Part shown: positions 1 through 5,943 of the stretch, in pieces
Layout: every line of letters begins with the position of its first letter
How positions within the stretch are numbered: the stretch's first letter is position 1
From: Bacteroidota bacterium
GTDB taxonomy: Bacteria > Bacteroidota > Bacteroidia > Chitinophagales > Saprospiraceae
Length of the DNA stretch: 7,317 nucleotides
Direction of reading: 5' to 3'
NCBI GenBank assembly: GCA_018969455.1
Contig: JAGWYI010000207.1
Coordinates: 1 to 7,317, forward strand
Made by a program: the position numbers and the translations under genes
Notes under the pieces: generated by a model
What the model saw: only the letters and a program-made list of their open reading frames with translations
Database searches by the model: none
Told to the model about the DNA's origin: nothing

Positions 1-26
1 CAATATTTTCAATCCGGATGCAGGCA

Positions 27-1898
27 TCAGGGTTTCCAGGTATTGTCTTTGGGGTTGGAATCGGGTACATTTCGGTTTCCAAGTTGCAAAAACAAGACCG
101 TTTTCCCGGCAGCCGCTGCAATTTGGATGCTTTTTTTCCCATCCTTCCACACATCGGGGGTTTTATGAATCGTTTCGCTGCTTCCATCTGCATACCTGAT
201 TTGCAGCCATACAGGAACGGGCAGATTTCCCACCCGTGCGATGGTAATATTGGCGCTATGTGCTGCTTCGTTGTTGACCACGCCTGCGATGCCCAGATCG
301 GGGTAGCCCCATTCGAAAAACCAGGGTTTCCAGAGCCAATCCAACGATTGTCCGGCAACATCGTTCCAGGTGTAAAAGAAATCGTAAGGGCTTGGGTGTC
401 TGCTTTTCCATCGGTCCATATAGGCGACCATGCAGGAATGGAACTTTTCATACCCCAGTTGATCCATCAACACCACATAAGCCGATTGTGGTCGGGAATA
501 GGAGGCGGTGCCATAAGCAGGGGCATTGAGGTATTGCGAAAGCACCATGGGCGGCACATCAGAATCGCTGCCAGCCACCATCGGGTACCACCGCAGCTGA
601 TTGCTTTGGGTGTTGTTGAGCGAATCTTCCAGGAAATGATCAAAAAACGAGGCCCAACCTTCGTCCATCCAGGCATAGTTTTGTTCATTAATGCCCATCA
701 TAAACGGGAAATAAGTGTGCGATACCTCGTGGGCGGTGAGTCCGGTAGGGTCGTTTTGTCCCATGCTCCAGTCGTTTACCATCATGGGGTATTCCATGCC
801 ATCGTTGCCGTGCACCACCGTTTCGCAAGGGTACGGGAAAGGATAGCCTGGCAGCCAGGTGCTCATCAGCCGGATGCCACGGGCGGCAATATCGGCTACC
901 TTGCGAAAATCTTGGGCGTCGCTGGCATATACGGCGCTCACGAAGGTACGGCGCCCTGTTTTATCATCTACCAGCACCGAGCGCGCATCCCAGTTGTAGT
1001 GGTCGCTGGTGGCAAAACTCACATCGGGAACGTCTTTGGCGATGTAATGGAACACATGATTTTTGGCTTTCTTAAACACCCCGCCCTTTTTCAGATCGGC
1101 CTCGGTGAACACAGGCTGTACGGTTTCGGCCGTGTGGGCAGCCTGGAAATTGGCATAAAAGGGTGCTTCCAGCATATCGGCGGCGTTTTGCCATTCGCCG
1201 GTAGCCCAAAGCATGTGGGTTTTAGGTACCGTAATGCGCACATCGTAATCGGAAAAGTCATTGTAGAACTCCTGCAAACCGGTGTAGGGTTTTGAAGCCC
1301 AGCCCTGCAAATCATCGTAAACCGCCACCTGCGGAAACCAGTACGCCACAAAATAAGTGCTGGGGTCGCAGCGGCACTCGCGGGTAGCATTGGGATCGGC
1401 GGGCAGGGTGTACGACCAGGCAATTTGCAGCTGCACCGTACTGTGCGGGGCTACGGGCGCAGATTTTAGTTTGACATCGAGGAAGGTTTCGTGGCGTTTT
1501 AGGTCTTTTTCGCCAATAGTCGTGCCATTGAGCCGCAAAAATTCCACTTTAACCCCCTCATCAATATCATCGGGGTTGATTTCGCTGTCGCGCACCCCGC
1601 CTTTTTTGTACATGTCGTGCGCAAGTTTCAGGCGCAGGATTTTGAGCGAGTCTGGGCTATTGTTGGCGTATACGATCGTTTCGACACCTTTGAGGAGGCG
1701 TTTTTTGGTATCCAGGCTGGCCTCGATGGTGTAGGAGGCTTTGTTTTGCCAATAATTAGGCCCCGGTTTCCCATCCAGGCTGCGGGTACCGCGGTCGTAG
1801 GTTTTTTGCAAATTGCGTTGCAAAAAAAGGCCCGATTGCGCTGATGCCTGATGCACTAAAAGGGAAAAGACACCCATAAACAGAAGAAAACGAATCAT
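27..1898 (-). CDS. Exported M1-family zinc metallopeptidase (aminopeptidase N-like)
   Basis: Predicted 623-residue exported peptidase, likely cleaving N-terminal residues from peptides in the periplasm or outside the cell. Residues 1-20 form a signal peptide (MIRFLLF..., cleavage ASA|Q). Residues about 37-52 carry the GTRSLDGKPGPNYWQN signature seen at the start of many Bacteroidota M1 proteins. The catalytic domain has GMEYP at 367-371 (equivalent of GxMEN), HEVSH at 390-394 and the third zinc ligand Glu413 in WMDEG, exactly the HExxH-x18-E spacing of M1 enzymes; Tyr467 is a plausible catalytic tyrosine. A beta-rich tail (about 540-623) contains the PDSNPKDN ending typical of the group. The frame is open up to an ATG at 1961, but that start would add 21 residues before the signal peptide and would put the promoter box at 1920-1927 inside the gene, so I chose 1898. 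The TGA stop is at 27-29. The family call is firm; substrate and exact location are inferred. Confidence 0.93.
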   Translation of the reverse strand: MIRFLLFMGVFSLLVHQASAQSGLFLQRNLQKTYDRGTRSLDGKPGPNYWQNKASYTIEASLDTKKRLLKGVETIVYANNSPDSLKILRLKLAHDMYKKGGVRDSEINPDDIDEGVKVEFLRLNGTTIGEKDLKRHETFLDVKLKSAPVAPHSTVQLQIAWSYTLPADPNATRECRCDPSTYFVAYWFPQVAVYDDLQGWASKPYTGLQEFYNDFSDYDVRITVPKTHMLWATGEWQNAADMLEAPFYANFQAAHTAETVQPVFTEADLKKGGVFKKAKNHVFHYIAKDVPDVSFATSDHYNWDARSVLVDDKTGRRTFVSAVYASDAQDFRKVADIAARGIRLMSTWLPGYPFPYPCETVVHGNDGMEYPMMVNDWSMGQNDPTGLTAHEVSHTYFPFMMGINEQNYAWMDEGWASFFDHFLEDSLNNTQSNQLRWYPMVAGSDSDVPPMVLSQYLNAPAYGTASYSRPQSAYVVLMDQLGYEKFHSCMVAYMDRWKSRHPSPYDFFYTWNDVAGQSLDWLWKPWFFEWGYPDLGIAGVVNNEAAHSANITIARVGNLPVPVWLQIRYADGSSETIHKTPDVWKDGKKSIQIAAAAGKTVLFLQLGNRNVPDSNPKDNTWKP

Positions 1899-1919
1899 AT
1901 GCGCAGAAAAACTTTGGGT

Positions 1920-1927
1920 CAAAGGTA
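1920..1927 (-). promoter_or_regulatory. Bacteroidota-type -7 promoter box for the M1 peptidase
   Basis: Read on the minus strand this is TACCTTTG, an exact match to the Bacteroidota -7 consensus TAnnTTTG. It lies 21 bases upstream of the chosen ATG at 1898, leaving a leader of roughly 15 bases. I see no convincing TTTG at the usual -33 distance; the nearest (1961-1964) is too far upstream. The identical octamer occurs on the plus strand at 4282-4289. Confidence 0.5.
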
Positions 1928-1935
1928 TAAATAAA

Positions 1936-1960
1936 TGCATACATCGCGGTGTATAATGCA
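1936..1960. promoter_or_regulatory. Imperfect dyad upstream of the M1 promoter, possible operator
   Basis: TGCA and TACA at 1936-1943 are answered by TGTA at 1950-1953 and TGCA at 1957-1960, with three extra bases (TAA) in the right arm and a CG-containing centre. The dyad sits directly upstream of the -7 box, over the expected -20 to -45 region, where a regulator could bind. It is short and imperfect, so it may be chance. Confidence 0.2.
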
Positions 1961-2011
1961 CAAATCCGCTTTAAAACATCCCTGAAAATCAATCGCTTGA
2001 AAATTATGGAA

Positions 2012-2028
2012 TTATCCGCGCCGGATAA
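2012..2028 (-). terminator. Hairpin terminator candidate behind the TPR-like gene
   Basis: A perfect 7-bp inverted repeat (TTATCCG / CGGATAA) around a 3-base loop begins 13 bases after the stop codon of the 515-residue gene. On the minus strand it is followed by TTCCATAATTTT, a T-rich but interrupted tract, so it is weaker than a canonical intrinsic terminator. Its position between two co-directional genes fits transcription ending here before the promoter of the M1 gene. Confidence 0.45.
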
Positions 2029-2041
2029 GGGCAAATTGCTT

Positions 2042-3589
2042 TCATCGTCCCAGTCTTTGCAAATCTGGTTGCGCCTGTTGCAAGCCACCTCCGCGCCTCG
2101 AAAGACGCTTGGCCAGGAGTTGCACCAAATGTTCATAAGGCACCAGTTCCAATTCGTAGGCCTGGTTGGTAAGTTGCAAGGGCAAACGCTGCAGTGCTTC
2201 CATCTGGGGAGCCGCTTTCTCGAGAAATACCCCCCGCTGAAATCCGGTTTTGACCATAATTACTAGCAGTTTGATGAATATAGCCGAACGCGCTACCAGG
2301 GGATCGTCTAACAAGTATCGTTCGCGGTATTTGGAGAGTGCCGAGATCCGATCCCACACTGCAATATCTTTTCCTTCAATGAGTTGTAGAAGCACATGTG
2401 CCACCAGAATCGCGATGTTCAAACCCATTTTATCGTTGTTGTAAGTTTGAATTTCGTTTAGGAAACGCACGCTTTTGTAGGTGGGAAATTGTTCGGGCAA
2501 AGGTACACCTGCCAGGTGGTGAAGGATATAGGCGTATGCGCCAGCTATGTACCAAAGCTCGCGCTGCGCAGTGTGCATGCCCGAAAAGCGCTTATGGTTG
2601 GTGACCTGCATATATATACCGATGGCCTTCTCGTAATTTTCGGTGTGCAAACACAGGTACAGATACACCTCCTGCGCAGAAAACCAGGAAGGCGTTCCTT
2701 CGGCAGCCATTTTCAAACCTTCTTCAGCGGCCAGTTTGCCCGATTCAAAATCGTGCAGATAGGTGTAAGCCACGACCTTCACATAATGAAACGAAGCCTG
2801 AAGATTCTGTACCGGGTAGGATTTCCCCCGAAGGTAAGCTAAGGCTTTGTTGCAGTTTTTAAGCAGTTCTGCATGTTTATTTTCCTCCATATAATACTGA
2901 TTTTTAAGTAAATAAAAATATACATGAAACATAATTGATGGTACTTTACCTTCAAATGCTTCCAATTGACGAATTGGATTTATTAATGAACCGGCTGTTT
3001 TACGCTGTCCGCTTGTCTTTTTCCGGTATGGCAATTGGGCCCTTTGTACACATTCCCAGGCCTGGTTTTCCAGGTCGGTCCATTTTTTGTATTCTGCATA
3101 GAGTTGGGCATAATATTCAAATTCCTTTTCGCTTCCACCCACCCGTAACACACATTCTTTCAGGTAGAGGGCAGCCTGCATGACAAAATCGGGCCACTCG
3201 TATACCAGTCCTTTTTTTAGCAAATTTTCTGCTACTTCCTTGCTGGCAACCCGGCAACCGCGGGCATAAAGCATGCGCATGGCGCCTAGGTGTTTCATTC
3301 CTTCAAACAAGGTTTTTAGCCGGGTATCCGCTCGCGCCTTTTCTTCATTGTAAAAGAATACCATGTCGAGCAAATGGCTTTTTAAGGCCTTTCCGTATTT
3401 TTTGTAGGTTGTCAGGCAAAACCCAGCGCCTTGGGCTGCAGCCTCATCTGTTTTAAAATGATTTTTTTGAATGGCAGCATACAATTTAAGCATTTCAGGT
3501 TTGTTTTTACATAAGAATGCCAAAAGTGCTTCATCGCGCCAAAGCGATTTTTCGGCATACCATACCAATTCATTGAGTTCTTTAATCAT
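2042..3589 (-). CDS. Helical-repeat (TPR-like) protein of unknown function
   Basis: Encodes 515 residues with no signal peptide and no membrane span, so probably cytoplasmic. It is almost entirely predicted helix. Helix pairs with TPR-like spacing and small residues can be seen at about 223-252, 264-294 and 303-331 (for example HTENYEKAIGIYMQV), suggesting a solenoid for protein-protein contact. The N-terminal third has a KTDEAAAQ segment (46-53) and a run from about 95 to 180 with LYARGCRVASKEVAENLLKKG; the C-terminus has VPYEHLVQLL (483-492) followed by a basic, glycine-rich tail. This architecture resembles hypothetical proteins I associate with Saprospiria-type Bacteroidota, but I cannot name a family and no catalytic motif is visible. 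The start at 3589 opens the frame, and a small hairpin lies directly before it. It is separated from the M1 gene by 143 bases holding a hairpin and a promoter box, so the two are probably separate units. Confidence 0.85.
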   Translation of the reverse strand: MIKELNELVWYAEKSLWRDEALLAFLCKNKPEMLKLYAAIQKNHFKTDEAAAQGAGFCLTTYKKYGKALKSHLLDMVFFYNEEKARADTRLKTLFEGMKHLGAMRMLYARGCRVASKEVAENLLKKGLVYEWPDFVMQAALYLKECVLRVGGSEKEFEYYAQLYAEYKKWTDLENQAWECVQRAQLPYRKKTSGQRKTAGSLINPIRQLEAFEGKVPSIMFHVYFYLLKNQYYMEENKHAELLKNCNKALAYLRGKSYPVQNLQASFHYVKVVAYTYLHDFESGKLAAEEGLKMAAEGTPSWFSAQEVYLYLCLHTENYEKAIGIYMQVTNHKRFSGMHTAQRELWYIAGAYAYILHHLAGVPLPEQFPTYKSVRFLNEIQTYNNDKMGLNIAILVAHVLLQLIEGKDIAVWDRISALSKYRERYLLDDPLVARSAIFIKLLVIMVKTGFQRGVFLEKAAPQMEALQRLPLQLTNQAYELELVPYEHLVQLLAKRLSRRGGGLQQAQPDLQRLGR

Positions 3590-3593
3590 GGTG

Positions 3594-3618
3594 GAGCATT
3601 GTTGGTGATTGAATGCTC
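3594..3618 (-). promoter_or_regulatory. Stem-loop four bases before a start codon
   Basis: A perfect 7-bp inverted repeat, GAGCATT (3594-3600) and AATGCTC (3612-3618), encloses an 11-base spacer. In the minus-strand mRNA it ends four bases before the ATG at 3589, close enough to affect ribosome loading; in DNA it could be an operator half-site pair. A possible relaxed -7 box (TACGTTTT on the minus strand, 3645-3652) lies further upstream. Function is inference only. Confidence 0.3.
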
Positions 3619-4015
3619 AAAAATGGCCCAATCAAGACCGAAAAAAAACGTACAAATTTCGTGAAGTTTTCCACCGGAAAAGGGCCCTCCGAGAGGAGCT
3701 CTTTTCGAAAAAACATCAAAAAACGCCCATTTTTAGGCCATTTTAACTAAAAAACAACAAAAAAAAAATAACATTTTTGACCAAGTTTTCCAGAATAAGG
3801 GGAAAAACTTTTTTTCTGAAAAATTGGGATTTTAACATCCCCAAATGAGCCAAAACTTACATAAATTATTCATTTTAAACTACTTATACTAAAAAATTTA
3901 AGCATCTATTACTAAAAATCACTTTTCAAATCTGCCATTATGTGTCGAAACCTGAAGCCAGGCAAAGCCCCCAATTTTGCCGCACAACATTTTTTCACAT
4001 TTAATACCACAAACC
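3619..4015. other. A/T-rich intergenic stretch with small inverted repeats, no gene
   Basis: No coding frame of meaningful length is seen on either strand. The stretch is full of A and T runs. Small structures are TTTTCC-ACC-GGAAAA at 3667-3681, CTCC-GAGA-GGAG (a GNRA-type loop) at 3687-3698, the palindrome TTTTCGAAAA at 3702-3711, a hairpin with a T-run at 3783-3815, and GGCAAA / TTTGCC at 3961-3966 and 3976-3981. The 10-mer AAGTTTTCCA occurs at 3664 and again at 3783. It probably holds the promoter of the minus-strand gene and that of the mini-ORF at 4016, but no strong box is apparent. Confidence 0.6.
3783..3815 (+). terminator. Weak hairpin plus T-run, doubtful terminator
   Basis: AAGTTTTCC (3783-3791) can pair with GGAAAAACTT (3801-3810) with one bulged A, and seven T bases follow (3809-3815, overlapping the arm). 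It looks like an intrinsic terminator on the plus strand, but no plus-strand gene precedes it and the stem is mostly A-T, so it may simply reflect base composition. Confidence 0.2.
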
Positions 4016-4090
4016 ATGAAGCAACCGCTAAACACATTTTTCGAAACCTTTTGTCCCGCCGAAATTATTATTGTTGATGTAGGCGTTTAA
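4016..4090 (+). CDS. 24-codon mini-ORF, possible leader peptide or microprotein
   Basis: An ATG preceded by ATACCACAAACC, an A-rich context like that of Bacteroidota starts, opens 24 codons ending in TAA at 4088-4090. The peptide begins MKQPLNTFFETFCP and ends AEIIIVDVGV; six of the last eight codons are Ile or Val (ATT ATT ATT GTT GAT GTA GGC GTT). A strong intrinsic terminator starts 22 bases after the stop. A terminator here makes sense only if something short is transcribed upstream, and this ORF is the only candidate. The layout resembles branched-chain amino-acid attenuators, but no ilv or leu gene follows within the window. It may be an orphan attenuator, a real microprotein, or a chance frame inside a small RNA. 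Confidence 0.4.
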   Translation: MKQPLNTFFETFCPAEIIIVDVGV

Positions 4091-4095
4091 ACGCC
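4082..4095. repeat. Perfect 14-base palindrome over the mini-ORF stop codon
   Basis: GGCGTTTAAACGCC is fully self-complementary and contains the TAA stop of the mini-ORF. As RNA it could form only a tight hairpin; as DNA it could bind a dimeric protein. Its right edge overlaps GCCGC (4093-4097), which can also pair with GCGGC (4135-4139) in the 3' arm of the terminator, so mutually exclusive folds are possible. Confidence 0.45.
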
Positions 4096-4112
4096 GCATT
4101 ATCCAGGTTTTG

Positions 4113-4148
4113 AGCCGTCTGCACCCTGCTGCAGGCGGCTTTTTTTTT
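4113..4148 (+). terminator. Strong intrinsic (rho-independent) terminator
   Basis: An 11-bp stem, AGCCGTCTGCA (4113-4123) with TGCAGGCGGCT (4130-4140), has one G-T wobble and a 6-base loop CCCTGC. It is followed at once by nine T bases (4140-4148, the first shared with the arm). This is the best terminator in the window and points along the plus strand. It closes the mini-ORF transcript and insulates the promoter box at 4282 from upstream transcription. Confidence 0.88.
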
Positions 4149-4430
4149 GTTTTTCGAGGAGAAAACGCCCGCATTTTAAAACATAAACATATGAAATTCA
4201 AATACTTATAAAAAAGAAAAGATAAAAATCACATGCTAAAAACCTACGCAATTGTCGCCACTATGGGGTAAATGCCGCCCATACCTTTGTCGTGTTGAAA
4301 GTTAGAAAATAAAGCAAACACTTTGAGTTGATTTGATTTAATCCTTTTACCCAATCCTTTTTTTACCGGACAAAAAAGTTTGACCGGAAAGAATCAACCC
4401 CAATCAATCAGGTATTGCGTTTCAACAAAT
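4149..4430. other. Non-coding stretch: promoter region and unstructured first part of the protease leader
   Basis: No gene is supported. ATG at 4191 opens only six codons (MKFKYL, then TAA) in a good initiation context, and ATG at 4233 opens only 12; both are too short to call. The stretch contains the -7 box at 4282-4289 and, after it, a T-rich and A-rich run with GTTGATT (4327-4333) complementary to AATCAAC (4392-4398). The sequence ACCGGA occurs near 4366, and again as ACCGGA near 4383. Confidence 0.5.
4282..4289 (+). promoter_or_regulatory. Bacteroidota-type -7 promoter box for the protease unit
   Basis: TACCTTTG matches the Bacteroidota -7 consensus TAnnTTTG exactly. Transcription would start near 4296, giving the protease mRNA a leader of about 315 bases that carries the whole structured region at 4431-4589. 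A TTG at 4252-4254 is 27 bases upstream, rather far for a -33 partner, so support rests on the -7 box and its position after a terminator. Confidence 0.5.
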
Positions 4431-4507
4431 GGTGCAGGCAGGCGCGGATGCTGCGAAAAACAAGGAGTGGAGGACCTTGCGTAGGCAAACGAACCAGTGC
4501 CTGCACC
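4431..4507 (+). ncRNA. Structured stem-loop in the protease leader (candidate cis-acting RNA)
   Basis: A perfect 10-bp helix, GGTGCAGGCA (4431-4440) with TGCCTGCACC (4498-4507), closes the domain. Inside, CTGCG (4451-4455) pairs with CGTAG (4480-4484) and CAAGG (4461-4465) with CCTTG (4475-4479). The two inner helices stack directly on the 3' side and are split by an AAAAA bulge on the 5' side; the loop is AGTGGAGGA. GGCGCGGATGC at 4441-4451 repeats the core of the downstream 59-base element. It lies 105 bases before the protease start codon. I do not recognise a known riboswitch class; the fold was found by eye. Confidence 0.55.
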
Positions 4508-4530
4508 TGATGAAACCCTCAATGGAGTTA

Positions 4531-4589
4531 CCCGGAAAATCCAATCCAAGAGTACGGGCGCGGACGCCGAAAAGCGGATAGAGTAGGCG
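4531..4589 (+). promoter_or_regulatory. 59-base leader element, copy 1 (before the S8 protease)
   Basis: This element is repeated at 5857-5915 with 53 of 59 bases identical and no gaps. Possible helices are CCCG (4531-4534) with CGGG (4555-4558), GGCG (4557-4560) with CGCC (4565-4568) around a CGGA loop, and the competing pairing of that CGCC with GGCG (4586-4589), which is followed by A and six T bases. AGAGTA occurs twice, at 4549-4554 and 4580-4585. The element ends 22 bases before the ATG, so it could act as an attenuator or control translation. Confidence 0.6.
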
Positions 4590-4611
4590 ATTTTTTAATT
4601 TTATTCCCAAC

Positions 4612-5832
4612 ATGCGTTTTTACAATTTATTGCTTTCTCTGCTTTGCGCAAGTGCAATTGCAGTTCAGGCACAGGAAAACACCCCGGTAATCATCCCCAA
4701 TCAGTATGTAGTACTATTGAAGGAAACCACTGCAACCCCTGTATGTCTCCTAGAAACCGAATTGCCCGACCGCGAACAAACCGCACAAGCAAATGAAGCC
4801 CTTCGATCAAACAACTTATTGAAAATTAAAAAGATTCGGAGTGCAGCCGGAATTGCAGAAACCTCAGTACTGGATTATTACACCGATGCCATCAGCGGAT
4901 TTGTGGCCCAACTTACCCCGCAGCAGGTATCTGTCTTGCAACAAAACCCGGATGTGGAAGGCGTCTATCCAGATTATTTTGTGCAGAACACGATCCCAAT
5001 TCCGGAAGATCAGCCTCGAGAAGTGGAGTCAGCCGGACAAACCACTGCCTGTGCAGTGACCAATGCAGGCGGTCCGGCCGATGGAAGCACCAAACCGACC
5101 GTCATCTGGATTCTGGATACGGGCATCGACCTGGATCATCCTGATTTGAATGTGGAAACAAGCGCGACTTTGGCCAAATCATTCATCCCTGGCCAAACAC
5201 CCGACGACGGAAACGGACACGGCACCCATGTGGCTGGCATTGCTGCTGCAAAAAACAACAACATCGGTGTGGTAGGCGTATCTGCAGGCGCCAAAGTGGT
5301 GCCTGTAAAAGTACTCGACAACAACGGCGGCGGCAACTGGAGCCAATTGCTGAGCGGCTTGAACCATGTTGCCAAATACGATAAACGCGGCGATGCAGTG
5401 AACATGAGCCTCGGCGGCTATCCGGTGACCAATTGTGCAAATTCCGACAAACCCATCCGGGATGCCATCATTAACCTGGGTACTTCCGGCACTTTCGTGT
5501 GCATCGCTGCTGGCAACAACGCCGGTGATGCCGCGCTCAACAAACCTGGATGCATCAACGGAACCCGCATTTACACCATTGGCGCCATGGATTGTAACAA
5601 ATCCTGCGCAGGCTACTCTAATTGGTCAAGCACCGTTGTGGATTATGTAGCCACTGGCTCCAACGTGTACTCTACCTACAAAAACGGCGGTTACGCCACC
5701 CTCTCTGGCACCTCGATGGCCACTCCAGTTGTAACTGGCATCGTACACGCACGCGTAAATGCCCCCTTGTCAGGTGGCACCATCAGTTGCGGCACCCCGG
5801 TCGGTCGCTATCCCATTGCCAAAAGAAACTGA
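4612..5832 (+). CDS. Secreted subtilisin-like serine protease (S8A, proteinase K-like) with I9 propeptide
   Basis: Encodes a 406-residue preproprotease that should hydrolyse proteins outside the cytoplasm. Residues 1-20 are a signal peptide (MRFYNLLLSL..., VQA|Q). Residues about 26-125 form an inhibitor I9-type propeptide (QYVVLLKE near the start, SGFVAQLTPQQVSVLQQNPDV, then a V-Y-P-D end), expected to assist folding and be removed by self-cleavage. The catalytic domain has Asp169 in ILDTGID, His203 in GHGTHVAG, oxyanion Asn302 in AAGNN and Ser368 in SGTSMATP, so all key residues are present. The mature part has seven cysteines, allowing disulfides as in proteinase K-type enzymes. It ends 38 residues after the catalytic Ser, with no PKD, P-domain or type IX sorting domain visible, so it is a minimal protease, probably periplasmic or released by another route. 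It starts 22 bases after a copy of the leader element; the PKD gene follows 111 bases later. Substrate unknown. Confidence 0.94.
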   Translation: MRFYNLLLSLLCASAIAVQAQENTPVIIPNQYVVLLKETTATPVCLLETELPDREQTAQANEALRSNNLLKIKKIRSAAGIAETSVLDYYTDAISGFVAQLTPQQVSVLQQNPDVEGVYPDYFVQNTIPIPEDQPREVESAGQTTACAVTNAGGPADGSTKPTVIWILDTGIDLDHPDLNVETSATLAKSFIPGQTPDDGNGHGTHVAGIAAAKNNNIGVVGVSAGAKVVPVKVLDNNGGGNWSQLLSGLNHVAKYDKRGDAVNMSLGGYPVTNCANSDKPIRDAIINLGTSGTFVCIAAGNNAGDAALNKPGCINGTRIYTIGAMDCNKSCAGYSNWSSTVVDYVATGSNVYSTYKNGGYATLSGTSMATPVVTGIVHARVNAPLSGGTISCGTPVGRYPIAKRN

Positions 5833-5856
5833 TTTTGTACTGGATGAAAGGAGCTT

Positions 5857-5915
5857 CCCGGAAAATCCTTCCAAAGAGTACGGGCGCGGATGCCGAAAAG
5901 CGTATAGAGTAGGCG
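5857..5915 (+). promoter_or_regulatory. 59-base leader element, copy 2 (before the PKD gene)
   Basis: This is the second copy of the element at 4531-4589, starting 24 bases after the protease stop codon and ending 28 bases before the PKD start codon. The CCCG/CGGG helix (5857-5860, 5881-5884) is kept. The GGCG-CGGA-YGCC hairpin (5883-5894) is kept with C changed to T, turning a G-C into a G-U pair. An alternative helix GGCGC (5883-5887) with GCGCC (5913-5917) leads straight into eight T bases (5918-5925), so it could terminate transcription between the genes or attenuate the second one. Similarity extends weakly leftwards (CTG-ATGAAA and GGAG motifs). Confidence 0.6.
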
Positions 5916-5943
5916 CCTTTTTTTTAATCTAATCTCATTTACA

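Noticed and set aside
18..1295. 425-codon open frame on the plus strand
   Set aside because: It lies antisense to the M1 peptidase, whose catalytic motifs make the minus-strand reading certain. The antisense product has no recognisable domain and is best explained by codon bias.
1899..1961. Longer M1 start at 1961, adding 21 residues
   Set aside because: The extra residues precede a good signal peptide, and the extension covers the -7 promoter box and the dyad.
3845..3892. 15-codon ORF in the A/T-rich gap
   Set aside because: Too short, A/T-driven, with no start signal or terminator linked to it.
4191..4271. Two tiny frames (MKFKYL at 4191 and a 12-codon frame at 4233), perhaps a decayed gene start
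   Set aside because: They are in good initiation contexts but far too short, and the sequence after the first stop shows no continued protein-like pattern.
4431..4600. Known riboswitch (SAM, TPP or c-di-GMP) or hammerhead ribozyme, prompted by CTGATGAAA and GCGTAGG strings
   Set aside because: Single short strings match, but the required helices and second core motifs are missing; for example, the hammerhead stem II between CTGATGA and GAAA does not form properly.
4422..4613. 63-codon minus-strand frame
   Set aside because: It runs through the structured leader and the 59-base repeat. No start context, family similarity or signal is seen; the base pairing explains the sequence better.
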